Source of the DNA: Pseudomonas abietaniphila
GTDB lineage: Bacteria; Pseudomonadota; Gammaproteobacteria; Pseudomonadales; Pseudomonadaceae
DNA length: 64,000 bases
NCBI RefSeq assembly: GCF_900100795.1
Contig: NZ_FNCO01000002.1
Span: 702,007 to 766,006 of the forward strand
Direction of reading: 5' to 3'
Below, one piece after another: positions 53,546 through 62,572 of this stretch. Both the position numbers and the translations under genes were made by a program. Within the stretch, counting starts at the first letter, position 1. Each line of letters begins with the position of its first letter. The notes under the pieces were generated by a model. That model was given only the letters and a program-made list of their open reading frames with translations, did no database searches and was not told the origin of the DNA.

Positions 53546-54466
53546 TCACGGCATGGGCCGGGTTTCCTGGGACATGAATTCGGTGATGCGTGAACGCAGC
53601 CAGCGCTCGGCGGGGTCATTGTCGTGGACGCCGCTCCAGACCATCGACAGCTCAGCCGGCTCGATCGGGAACGGCGGGTCTTCGGCACGTAGGGCACAGC
53701 CTTCCACCAACGCACACGCGGCGTAATCCGGAACCGTGGCGATCAGTTCGGTGCCGGCCAGCAATGCCCGCAGACCACTGAATTGCGGCACGGCCACCAC
53801 CACCCTTCTCGCCCGGCCGACTTTGGCCAGGTCGATGTCAATGTTGCCGGTCAGATCCCCCGAGAACGACACCATGGTGTGTGGACGCTCGCAGTAATCG
53901 TCCAGCGTCAAGGTGCCGGGGCGTTTGTCACCGCGCAGCACCTTGCAACCAATGTCGCGCAGCTTCTTGCGCTTGGCGTTGGCGGGCAACTCGGTGGTGT
54001 AGCTGATCCCGACCGAGATTTCGCCCGACGCCAGCAACGCCGGCATGAGCAGAAAGTTGGCCCGACGCACCACGACGATGATGCCCGGTGCTTCTTCACG
54101 CAGCTGGGTGAGCAACGGCGGAAACAACCCGAACTCTGCATCGTCGGACAAGCCGATGCGGAACACGTCGCAACTGGTGCTCGGGTCGAACTCCTTCGCA
54201 CGGCTCACTGCGCCGGAGATAGTGTCCAGCGCCGGTTGCAGCTCTTTGAGGATGTCCAGCGCGCGGGCGGTCGGCTCCATCGCCCGACCGTTGCGCAACA
54301 GCAAAGGATCATCGAAAAGATCGCGCAAACGCGCCAGCGCGGCACTGATTGCCGGTTGCCCCATGAACAGCTTCTCGGCCACACGGGTCAGGTTTCGTTC
54401 GAACATCAAAGCTTCGAAGATCACCAGCAAGTTCATGTCGACGCGACGCAGATCGTTGCGATTCAT
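53546..54466 (-). CDS. LysR-family regulator, NodD-like group
   Basis: 306-residue LTTR with HTH NLTRVAEKLFMGQPAISAAL at about residues 25-44 and the NodD-type start NDLRRVDMNLLVIFEALM. ATG 54466 chosen; the frame extends upstream without a ribosome site. It is divergent from an OprD-family porin gene about 250 bp away and may control it. Confidence 0.85.
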   Translation of the reverse strand: MNRNDLRRVDMNLLVIFEALMFERNLTRVAEKLFMGQPAISAALARLRDLFDDPLLLRNGRAMEPTARALDILKELQPALDTISGAVSRAKEFDPSTSCDVFRIGLSDDAEFGLFPPLLTQLREEAPGIIVVVRRANFLLMPALLASGEISVGISYTTELPANAKRKKLRDIGCKVLRGDKRPGTLTLDDYCERPHTMVSFSGDLTGNIDIDLAKVGRARRVVVAVPQFSGLRALLAGTELIATVPDYAACALVEGCALRAEDPPFPIEPAELSMVWSGVHDNDPAERWLRSRITEFMSQETRPMP

Positions 54467-54717
54467 TGAGCGGTTCCGGTTGTCAGGGAGGGAGGCGTGA
54501 ACAAATGCCTGCGCGAGACAGAAGTTTGCCAGATATACACCGCCATTCCGCCAGGGAATTGAACAAATGTGCTCTTGACGCGAACAGGCGCATTTTTGGA
54601 TCGGCAACCGCCTGCAGAGCACCGCCGGACTAAAAAGCGCACAGCGCAACAATCCGCTCTGCTGTGCACCTGTCAGATTGCTCGCCTGTTTCCGATTTAC
54701 CTCTAGAAGGCCGATTC

Positions 54718-56040
54718 ATGGCAAGCCGATTGTCGCTGCTCACCCTGGCATTACTCGCATGTTCCACCGACCTGATGGCGGCCACCGACGACACAGAGCA
54801 CGGCTTCCTGGCCGACACCTCGTTAAACGTGCTGGCGCGTAACTTCTTTCTGCAGAACGACTACCGCACCGGGCATCCCGATCAGAGCTACCGGCAGGAA
54901 TGGGCGCAAGGCTTCATCGCCAACCTGCAGTCAGGCTTCACCCAGGGCACGCTGGGTGTGGGCGTCGATGCCCACGGATTTTATGGGTTGAAACTCGACA
55001 GCGGGCGCGGACGTGCAGGAACCGGCCTGCTGCCGCTGGACAGCGACGGCCGCGCCGAGGACGACTACTCGGATGCAGGTGGCGCGCTGAAACTGCGCCT
55101 GTCGAAAACCACCCTGAAGATCGGCGAGATGGAGGTGGAAACGCCGGTGCTCGACACCGGTGACAAACGCTTGCAGCCGGAGTACGCCAGTGGGTTGTTT
55201 CTCGACAGCCGTGACGTTGAAGGCCTGAAGCTGGTGGCGGGGCATTTCACCTCGTTCAAGAACGAAAACGCGTCCACCTCGCGGGGCGACTTCGATGGCT
55301 ACGGCGCCACCACCCGTGGTCGCGCGATCAGCCTGGCAGGCGTGGAAACCACCGACAGCACGCCGGTCGGCGGTTCCGTCTACGCGTCGCAGCTCACCGA
55401 CACCTGGCGCCAGTACTACGGCAATCTGCACTACATCGACGTGCTGTCGGACAACAGCTCGCTGCTGCTGGACAGCAATCTCTACCGCACGCTGGATCAG
55501 GGCAGCGCGCGTGCCGGGGCCATCGATAACACCGCCTACAGCCTGTCCGCCAAGTACAGCCTCGGTGCCCAGGCGTTTACCCTAGCCTGGCAGAAGATCG
55601 ATGGCGACACGCCCTTCGACTTCGTCGGCGGTGACTCGATCTACCTCGCCAACTCGATCAAGTACGCCGACTTCAATGGCGCGCACGAGCAATCGTGGCA
55701 GCTGCGCTACGACCTGGATGCGGCGTTGTTCGGTCTGCCAGGCCTGAAATTCATGACCCGCTACGTGCGCGGCAGCCAGATCGACGGCACCCATGCACCA
55801 CAAGGCGCGGTGTACCAACCGTTCGACGAGGCGTCAGGTCGTTATCAGCCCATTCAGGGCAAAGGCGGACGTCATTGGGAACGCGATATCGACCTCAAGT
55901 ACGTGGTGCAGTCCGGTCCGGCCAAGGACCTGTCGCTGGACGTGTCTCACGTCTCGCACCGCGGCAACGATGCTCAAGGCGGCGATGACATTGATCGCTT
56001 GTACATCGTCGTGCAGTACCCGCTCGACCTGCTCAAATGA
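54718..56040 (+). CDS. OprD-family outer-membrane porin
   Basis: 440-residue substrate-specific outer-membrane channel. Signal peptide MASRLSLLTLALLACSTDLM (cleavage after MAA); mature part starts with FLADTSLNVLARNFFLQNDY, the OprD hallmark, and ends YIVVQYPLDLLK with a terminal hydrophobic strand. About 18 beta strands are expected. AGAAGG precedes the ATG at 54718. The substrate (amino acid, peptide, aromatic acid) cannot be told from sequence. Confidence 0.92.
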   Translation: MASRLSLLTLALLACSTDLMAATDDTEHGFLADTSLNVLARNFFLQNDYRTGHPDQSYRQEWAQGFIANLQSGFTQGTLGVGVDAHGFYGLKLDSGRGRAGTGLLPLDSDGRAEDDYSDAGGALKLRLSKTTLKIGEMEVETPVLDTGDKRLQPEYASGLFLDSRDVEGLKLVAGHFTSFKNENASTSRGDFDGYGATTRGRAISLAGVETTDSTPVGGSVYASQLTDTWRQYYGNLHYIDVLSDNSSLLLDSNLYRTLDQGSARAGAIDNTAYSLSAKYSLGAQAFTLAWQKIDGDTPFDFVGGDSIYLANSIKYADFNGAHEQSWQLRYDLDAALFGLPGLKFMTRYVRGSQIDGTHAPQGAVYQPFDEASGRYQPIQGKGGRHWERDIDLKYVVQSGPAKDLSLDVSHVSHRGNDAQGGDDIDRLYIVVQYPLDLLK

Positions 56041-56132
56041 TCGGTATTCGCACAGCGGGTAAACGTCAAAGCGCATCGTTGTGCAAGCGCGCCGGCTCTC
56101 AAACAGGCGCGCACAGGCTCAGCGATCAGGCT

Positions 56133-56645
56133 TCACTCGGCGCAGCACAAGGGCGCCGTGGCCATCGAGCGTCGCCAGTTGAACGGCGTGACGCCGGTCA
56201 TACGACTGAACACTCGAGTGAAGTGCGACTGATCGGCAAACCCGCAATCCAGGCTGATCTGCGAAATGGTCAGCCCGGAATCGCTGAGCAGCCCCCTCGC
56301 CTTGTCCAGACGCATCTGCAGATACCAGTCACGTGGCGAAAGCCCGGTGTTTTTCTTGAAGGCCCTGGAGAAATGGCTGCGAGACAAGGAACATTCGCTG
56401 GCGATGCGGGCGATGGACAAGCCCTTGTCCATCTGGCTGGACATCAGTTCCTTGGCGCGGCGTTCCTGCCAGGGCGAAAGCGCCACCCGATCGCACGGAG
56501 GATGCGGTTGTTGCTGGGCGGCCTCCGGGACCCAGTGTGCCGAGAGTTCGCGCATCACCTGTTCGAGCGCGACGTGCTCGTCATCTGGCAGGGAACGCAG
56601 GGACGCCAGTAGCGAACGAAACAGTAACGGGTTGATTGCGTTCAT
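56133..56645 (-). CDS. AraC-family transcriptional regulator (compact)
   Basis: 170 residues: a short N-terminal part of about 60 residues and an AraC domain (LSIARIASECSLSRSHFSRA, then ISQISLDCGFADQSHFTRVF). With almost no sensory domain it resembles stand-alone AraC/RamA-type regulators. Target unknown. Confidence 0.85.
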   Translation of the reverse strand: MNAINPLLFRSLLASLRSLPDDEHVALEQVMRELSAHWVPEAAQQQPHPPCDRVALSPWQERRAKELMSSQMDKGLSIARIASECSLSRSHFSRAFKKNTGLSPRDWYLQMRLDKARGLLSDSGLTISQISLDCGFADQSHFTRVFSRMTGVTPFNWRRSMATAPLCCAE

Positions 56646-56870
56646 TCCGGGCTCTCCAGGTCATCGTAGACGATTTCTGGAGTCTGGTCGGGCACCGCCT
56701 TAAAGTCCTTCTCGGGGTATTAAACGTTCTGAAGGGTTAATAAGGCAGCGTGCTCAAACCTCTGGACGCAGACGTCTTAAGAACAATTAAGGGCGACCGC
56801 CAATGACGCTGCCGGTGGAGGGGTTTATCGTCACTCTCCTCAGAGGTTCGGTTCGCTGCGAGGGACGCAA

Positions 56871-57515
56871 GTGACCACTCGATACGTTGCAGGAATCCCG
56901 ATCCCCGACAGCGCGATGGCACGCGCGGCGACCGAGCTGATGCGCGACACACAATCCAGGCTGCTGTTCGATGCGGCCAGGCGTACGTTCGTGTTTGCCC
57001 GGCTGTTGGGCAACAGCCGTGAACTGCGCCATGACCCCGAGCTGCTCTACATTGGCGCGCTGTTCCTGCGGATCGGTGTCACGGCGCTGTACCGTCATTC
57101 CCAGCAACGCTATGAGATCGACAGCGCCGACGCCGCAGCGGAATTTCTCAGCGGCTACGGCCGCTCCCGCGAGGACATTGCCCAGGTCTGGGATGCGGTC
57201 GCGCTGCACACCACACCCGGGATTCCAGAGCACAAGCCACCGATCACCGCACTACTCTCCGCCGCCGTGGACACCGACATGCTCGGCACGTACGGTCAGG
57301 CGCTGTGTCCCGGCGCAATCAGCCGCATACTCCGCGAATTCCCCCGTGAGCCGGGGTTCAAAATCAAGTTTTTGCACACGCTCGCACTGGGACAACTGCA
57401 TCGACCGCACAGCACCTTCGGCACAATCAACGCGGACGTGCTGGCATTCCATGACCGGCACATGCAGGTCGGCGGCTTTTGCGAGCAGTTGCTGGCGTCG
57501 AAATGGCCGTATTGA
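56871..57515 (+). CDS. HD-fold protein with degenerate metal site
   Basis: 214 residues. It has the layout of small HD-domain hydrolases near cyanamide hydratase (HDPELLYIGALF..IGVT, EIDSADAAAEFL, DAVALHTTPGIPEHK). In those proteins the motif reads ALLHDIGLT; here the His-Asp pair at residues 65-66 is Leu-Arg, and the first His site (NHS in relatives) is also replaced (LLFDAARRTFVFARLLG). The later His in HTTPGIPEH remains. Metal-dependent hydrolysis is therefore unlikely. GTG start 56871, ribosome site weak. Ends 19 bp from the convergent hybrid kinase gene. Confidence 0.65.
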   Translation: MTTRYVAGIPIPDSAMARAATELMRDTQSRLLFDAARRTFVFARLLGNSRELRHDPELLYIGALFLRIGVTALYRHSQQRYEIDSADAAAEFLSGYGRSREDIAQVWDAVALHTTPGIPEHKPPITALLSAAVDTDMLGTYGQALCPGAISRILREFPREPGFKIKFLHTLALGQLHRPHSTFGTINADVLAFHDRHMQVGGFCEQLLASKWPY

Positions 57516-57533
57516 ACCCGGTGTCGGACAGCC

Positions 57534-59816
57534 CTACACGGCAGCAGGCAAGGTGAAGACGAAGGTCGTGCCGCCATACCTCGCCGGCATCACATACAAC
57601 TGCCCGCCGTGGGCATGGATGATCGAGCGACAGATCGCCAGCCCCATGCCCATGCCTTTGTCCTTGGTGGTGAAAAAGGCATTGAACACCTTGTCCTGGT
57701 TCTCGTGATCGATGCCCGGCCCCGTGTCTTCAACGCTGACCACCAGACAATCACTGCCCACCACGTCGCTGGTGATCGACAGCCGGCGCAGCACGTGATC
57801 GCCTGCACTCATGGCGTCCACCGCATTGAGAATCAGGTTCAGCACCACTTGCTGCAACTGCACGCCCGAACCGATGACCTGCAATGGCGAAGGTGTGAGG
57901 TGCGTGGTCATCAGCACGCGCTGCTGCTCGACTTCCACCAGCGTCAGTGTCACCACATGGCGAATCACGTCATTGATCAGCAGACGCCGCCGCTGATGGG
58001 TGCCCTGGCGCGCCAGCGACTGCAGCGCGTTGACGATTTCACCCGCCCGGCGGCCTTCCTGAACAATGTCCCGTAGTCCCGACATCGCTTCGCCGATCTG
58101 CGGTGTCGCGCGGTTCAGCCAGCGCAGACTCGCCGCGGCGTTGGACACCATCGATGCCAGCGGCTGATTGATTTCGTGGGCAATCGAAGCCGCCAGTTCA
58201 CCCATCACCGTGACCTGTGACACCTGCGCCAGCTTGGCGCGGGCATTGTGCAGCGCGGTTTCGATGTCCTGGCGACGGGCGTTTTCTTCCTTGAGCTGAT
58301 GGTGCAGTCTGGCAGTTTCCAGTGAGATGGCCGCTTGCCCGGCGAGCAACTCCAACACCCCGGTGCGCCCGACGGTAAACACCCCGGCGGCCAGGTTGTT
58401 TTCCAGGTAGAGCACGCCAATCAACTGCCCTTGCTGGAGCAACGGCAGGCACAGCGCGGAACGGACAGGCGCCTTGGCAAGGTATTCGTCATCGCCAAAG
58501 TAATCGTCGACACTGACGTCGTCGACCACCAGCCGCTGGTGGGTGCGCATGACCCGATACAGGATCGACAAGGGCAGATGGTGCTTGCCGGGAGCATGCT
58601 GCACTAACTGAACTTCCAGCCCGGTGGCACAGCTCTGCCCGGTGGCACAGATGATCGGGGCGTCGTTTTTGACCAACAATAGCAACGCTCGCTGCGCGCC
58701 AGCGTGCATGATCGTGGTGCTCATGAGCATTTCGATCAACCGGTCCTGATCGGTTTCCTCGGACAACGCCTGCGCGGCCTTCATCACCGACGTCAGGTCC
58801 AGCGTATCCTGGCCTCCGGGAATGACGACCGACGTACGCGAAGCCAGCATCGCTTCCTGGTGGCGGGTCTGCGCCGTGCGGTCCTGGCCCCAGGCCGAGC
58901 CACGGTGCTTGTCGGGATCGAGCCCCAGATCGGGGATGTCCTTGAACTGCCGCCATTGGCATTTGCACGAACGCAAATCCGCCAGCAGGCTTCCTGCGCT
59001 CTGATAGCGATCATCCGGGTTCTTTGCGATCAGCTTCAGTACCAGTTGCGACAAGGGCTGCGGAATGTCGCCACGAAATTCAGTCAGCGCCGGCGGCTGA
59101 CGCGCCACATGGCAATAGACCCACTCCACCGCATCAAGGGCCTCGAACGGCAGGCGCCCCGCCAGCCACTCGTAGAACGTCATACCCAGCGCATAAAGGT
59201 CGCTGCGCTGATCGGCATGGCGTTCGACCCTGCGTGCCTGCTCAGGAGACATATAGGCCAGCGTTCCGCAGATCGAGTCAGAAATGGGCAAAGCCGCTGC
59301 CGTGTAAGCGTCTACGCTCAGACCGAAACCGCTCAGGCGCACGACCCCGTCAGCGCCTTCTATCAGGTTGCAGGGTTTGATGTCCCGGTGCAGCAGGCCA
59401 TTGGCATGGGTTTCGAAGAGCGCAGTGGCGGCGCCTATCGCCAAGTGCAAAAAACGTTCGATGGACACCGGTTGATCGGCCAGTTCGTGAAGCGACTGCC
59501 CACCCGGATCGCTCAACACCAGCAACGGGCCGGTCTCTGAGGAGAGCAGCGCCAGGGGTTGCAGTGACCACCCCGGCAGAAGCCTGTCGGCAAGGCCGAA
59601 CTCATGGACAAGGCGACGGGCTATGTCGTCCGTCGCACCGCCAACCGCTCTGACGATTCGCCAATGTTGCTGCGGATCCGCGGCAAGCCGGACCCGGTAG
59701 TGAGAAAGCGCGCCGTCCGTGAGCAACAATGTCCAGACAAGCTGATCCTGCCACCCGGGCCCGAACGGTCCCGAGCCCGACATCAGCCCGACTGGCGCAT
59801 TGTAAGCACTGCTCAT
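57534..59816 (-). CDS. hybrid Ser/Thr-kinase-like / GAF / histidine kinase
   Basis: 760 residues in three parts. Residues about 25-290 are a protein-kinase fold with HRDIKPCN (143-150) and an SPEQARR activation region, but the DFG motif reads GFG (D to G, 163-165) and no Gly-rich loop or VAIK lysine is clear. Residues about 345-495 are GAF. Residues about 520-758 are a histidine kinase with H box ASIAHEINQPLASMVSN, N box NLILNAVDAM and G2 KGMGMGLAICRS. Related kinases of this class usually have a large ATPase/TPR region between kinase and GAF; it is absent here. AAGGA precedes ATG 59816. A FixJ-like regulator lies upstream in the same direction. Confidence 0.88.
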   Translation of the reverse strand: MSSAYNAPVGLMSGSGPFGPGWQDQLVWTLLLTDGALSHYRVRLAADPQQHWRIVRAVGGATDDIARRLVHEFGLADRLLPGWSLQPLALLSSETGPLLVLSDPGGQSLHELADQPVSIERFLHLAIGAATALFETHANGLLHRDIKPCNLIEGADGVVRLSGFGLSVDAYTAAALPISDSICGTLAYMSPEQARRVERHADQRSDLYALGMTFYEWLAGRLPFEALDAVEWVYCHVARQPPALTEFRGDIPQPLSQLVLKLIAKNPDDRYQSAGSLLADLRSCKCQWRQFKDIPDLGLDPDKHRGSAWGQDRTAQTRHQEAMLASRTSVVIPGGQDTLDLTSVMKAAQALSEETDQDRLIEMLMSTTIMHAGAQRALLLLVKNDAPIICATGQSCATGLEVQLVQHAPGKHHLPLSILYRVMRTHQRLVVDDVSVDDYFGDDEYLAKAPVRSALCLPLLQQGQLIGVLYLENNLAAGVFTVGRTGVLELLAGQAAISLETARLHHQLKEENARRQDIETALHNARAKLAQVSQVTVMGELAASIAHEINQPLASMVSNAAASLRWLNRATPQIGEAMSGLRDIVQEGRRAGEIVNALQSLARQGTHQRRRLLINDVIRHVVTLTLVEVEQQRVLMTTHLTPSPLQVIGSGVQLQQVVLNLILNAVDAMSAGDHVLRRLSITSDVVGSDCLVVSVEDTGPGIDHENQDKVFNAFFTTKDKGMGMGLAICRSIIHAHGGQLYVMPARYGGTTFVFTLPAAV

Positions 59817-60021
59817 GAAAATCCTTGATGACGTTCACGGTATTGGCCATGCACATTGCAGCGTTCACCTGCTGCAAAAAGAACCGGCAGAACGGCATCA
59901 CCCTGCGCAGTAATGAAGAGGATCATAAACCGAACTTTGTGGTGTTGATAATTGGCACAAGTTGCATGTCACGTGACATACCAACTACCTTCTTTACGCA
60001 CATGGATATTTGTGCGGTGAG

Positions 60022-60639
60022 TTATTGAGGCAATACAGCGATACGCTCGTGCATCTTCAGAAGTTCGATGACATTGCGAGCATTCATTTTTGTCATCACG
60101 TGCTTTTTATGAACTTTGGCTGTGACTTCACTGGTGCCCAACTCCACCGCGATCTGTTTATTCATTTTGCCGGTAATCAACAAACCCATGACCTGTTTCT
60201 CTCTCGGCGTCAGGCTGTTGAAACGCGCTTTGACATTACAGGTCAGGCAACGCTCGGTCAGATTCAGCGCGTCGTTGGTCAACGCTTCACGGACCAGATC
60301 GAGCAGTTGCTCAGGCTCGAACGGCTTGGTCAAAAATTCATGGGCGCCGGCCTTGATGGCTTTCACCGACATGGCGATGGTGCCGTAACCGGTCATGAAA
60401 ATAATCGGGAATTGCTGGCCTCGAACCGTCAGTTCAGCCTGCAGGTCGAAGCCGGTGCCCTGGGCCAGATTCACATCCAGCAGCAGGCACGTCGGAGCCT
60501 CCTCCAACGGATGGGCGAGAAAGGCTTCGGCGCTGTCGAAAACGCTGCAGGCAATGTCCTCGGAGCTGAGCAACCGCTGCAATGCGGTGCGGATGGCTGC
60601 ATCGTCGTCCACCACGTATACCCTGGGTGTTGCTCTCAT
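60022..60639 (-). CDS. FixJ/NarL-type response regulator
   Basis: 205 residues: a receiver domain with acidic pair DDD (10-12 region), phospho-Asp in CLLLDVNLAQG, the Thr and Lys in FMTGYGT and LTKPFEP, and a LuxR-type HTH (FNSLTPREKQVMGLLITGKM). ATG 60639 has GGAAG upstream; the frame opens upstream in a region that overlaps the preceding gene. It is the natural partner of the hybrid kinase encoded 205 bp downstream. Confidence 0.93.
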   Translation of the reverse strand: MRATPRVYVVDDDAAIRTALQRLLSSEDIACSVFDSAEAFLAHPLEEAPTCLLLDVNLAQGTGFDLQAELTVRGQQFPIIFMTGYGTIAMSVKAIKAGAHEFLTKPFEPEQLLDLVREALTNDALNLTERCLTCNVKARFNSLTPREKQVMGLLITGKMNKQIAVELGTSEVTAKVHKKHVMTKMNARNVIELLKMHERIAVLPQ

Positions 60640-60655
60640 ACGTTCTTCCGTCAAT

Positions 60656-62191
60656 TCAGCGGCCGACCGCCAGCGCTCTCTGATGTCGAGCATGATACCC
60701 GTCGGGCCCGACGGAAACAGCCCTGGCGGCGTGCAGGTTCGCCAGCGACGACGGGAGATCCGGGGCACGGGGGTCAGGGTTGAGCGCGTCGCTTGCCCGT
60801 TCCGCGCCAAGGCCTAGCCGCAGGCAGGTGCGGGTCGCGGCCAGCATCCGGTAAAACCGGAACGGCCCCTGCGCCGACACCATCAGCAACGACTTGGTCG
60901 CCAGCCTGACCATGCAGTCCATCACGCAGCTGCGGGACAGGGTCGCGCGCTGCAGAGCATTGCAAGCCTGCTCCAGGGTAAAGCGTCCGTCCAGATCGGC
61001 CAATTGCCTGAGCACGGTGCGCTCGTCGCGACTCAACAGGCGGTAACTCCAGGACAGGGACGCCTGCAGGGTCTGCTGACGAGGCGGCGCCGTTCGCAGA
61101 CTGGCAGACAGCAGGTGCATGCTCTCGTCCAGACTTCCGACCAACTGGTACAAACCCAACGCACACGCCCGGGCGGCGGCCATTTCGAGCGCCAGCGGGA
61201 CACCGTCGAGACGCCGACAGACCTCACCCACCAGATCGATGCTGTAGTCATCCAGCTCGGCATCGGGGGTGCTTGCAACCTGACAATCCAGCGCTCTCCA
61301 GTGCCGCAAAAACAGCTGTGCCGAGTCGCTGCGCAGAATGGCATCACGGGTGGCGTCCGGCTCCGGCGAGGTCAGCGGCGGCACCTGAAGACTGCGCTCG
61401 CCGCCGATACGCAGCGGTTCACGGCTGGTCGCCAGGATCCGCACACCCGGCGCACCCCGCAGGATCGCCTCCACCAGCGCAGCCACCTGATCGATCAGGT
61501 GTTCACAGTTGTCCAGGATGAGCAGGCCGGAGCGCTGAGCCAGCTGTTGAATCAGAAACACCAGCGGATCAGCGGGGCAAACGTCGATTCCCAACGCCTG
61601 GAAGAATGCATCTAGCAGACTTTCAGAGTGTTCCAACTCGGCCAGCGCAACGAAATACACCGCAGACGACTGGCCCTCCAGCCGCTGCCGTCCCAATTCC
61701 ACCGCCAGGCTGGTCTTGCCGACACCGCCCGGACCGATGAGCGTGATCAGCGCATGGTGGTCGCTCAATGCCGCGTTGACCTCACCCAGCAAAGACGCGC
61801 GTCCAACCAGCTCGACACCCGCCGGCAACCGGTTGCCAAGCACGCCTTGATGCCACTGCGCCGTGCGGACCTCTTCAGGCCCCACGTCCTCGACGAAACC
61901 ACCCTCGCCGCCCAGCAACAGGTAGCCGCGTCCGGGAATCGTACGAATCAGGTCACGATCGCTGCCCAGCGCCTTGCGCAATGCAGAGATGTGCACTTGG
62001 AGGTTATTTTCTTCGACGATCGTGTCAGGCCAGACCCGCTGCAGGATCTGTTCCTTGCTCACCAATTGCCCCTGATGACGGATCAGCAGTTCGAGAATAT
62101 CGAACGCGCGAGTGCCAATGCGCAGAGCAACGCCGTCTTTGAAAAGGTCCCTGAGGTCCAGGGACACCATAGCCTGACCGAGACTTATCAT
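60656..62191 (-). CDS. winged-helix / NB-ARC regulator, short form
   Basis: 511 residues. An OmpR-type winged helix (LRIGTRAFDILELLIRHQGQ, YLLLGGE) is fused to an NB-ARC/STAND ATPase with Walker A GPGGVGKTSL, Walker B LLILDNCEHLID and RILATSREPLRI. In my experience such regulators continue with several hundred residues of TPR-like repeats; this one ends soon after the ATPase (LAATRTCLRLGLG, then an Arg/Ala/Pro-rich tail). ATG 62191 is chosen; a GTG 9 bp upstream is possible. It ends 16 bp before the response regulator start, so the three genes probably form an operon. Confidence 0.8.
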   Translation of the reverse strand: MISLGQAMVSLDLRDLFKDGVALRIGTRAFDILELLIRHQGQLVSKEQILQRVWPDTIVEENNLQVHISALRKALGSDRDLIRTIPGRGYLLLGGEGGFVEDVGPEEVRTAQWHQGVLGNRLPAGVELVGRASLLGEVNAALSDHHALITLIGPGGVGKTSLAVELGRQRLEGQSSAVYFVALAELEHSESLLDAFFQALGIDVCPADPLVFLIQQLAQRSGLLILDNCEHLIDQVAALVEAILRGAPGVRILATSREPLRIGGERSLQVPPLTSPEPDATRDAILRSDSAQLFLRHWRALDCQVASTPDAELDDYSIDLVGEVCRRLDGVPLALEMAAARACALGLYQLVGSLDESMHLLSASLRTAPPRQQTLQASLSWSYRLLSRDERTVLRQLADLDGRFTLEQACNALQRATLSRSCVMDCMVRLATKSLLMVSAQGPFRFYRMLAATRTCLRLGLGAERASDALNPDPRAPDLPSSLANLHAARAVSVGPDGYHARHQRALAVGR

Positions 62192-62572
62192 CGTATTCAC
62201 GCAGTCCTTAGATTGGATTCGCACGCCCTGAGATCGCCGAACGCAGGCACGAAGTCATTCGCCCGTGCACACGTACAACGCAGCTGATCCATTTTTAGTC
62301 AGTCTTCATCTAATCAGTAAACGACAATGATCGATATTACCCGTAGGGGTAGTGACTACGAAGTAATTGATCTAACACCTGATCACCCGCCAAAAACGGT
62401 AGGCCATTATTGGCCGATCATTAGTTGTTAATACAGCGATCTGTCGTTGCATAACGAGCAATACGGCTTTGCGCAGCCGTCCCATTCTCCAGTTTCAACG
62501 TCTGCTTTAACGTCTCAGCCAATCGTCGATGACCGATCGACTCATCTCCCGCAACTGACTGAGCAGACAGAC
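62192..62572. other. intergenic region between divergent wHTH-NB-ARC and MFS genes
   Basis: About 380 bp, AT-richer than the flanks, with short imperfect palindromes such as ATTACCCGTAGGGGTAGTGA. It must carry promoters for both divergent genes. The MFS frame remains open upstream to 62447 without a ribosome site. Confidence 0.5.
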
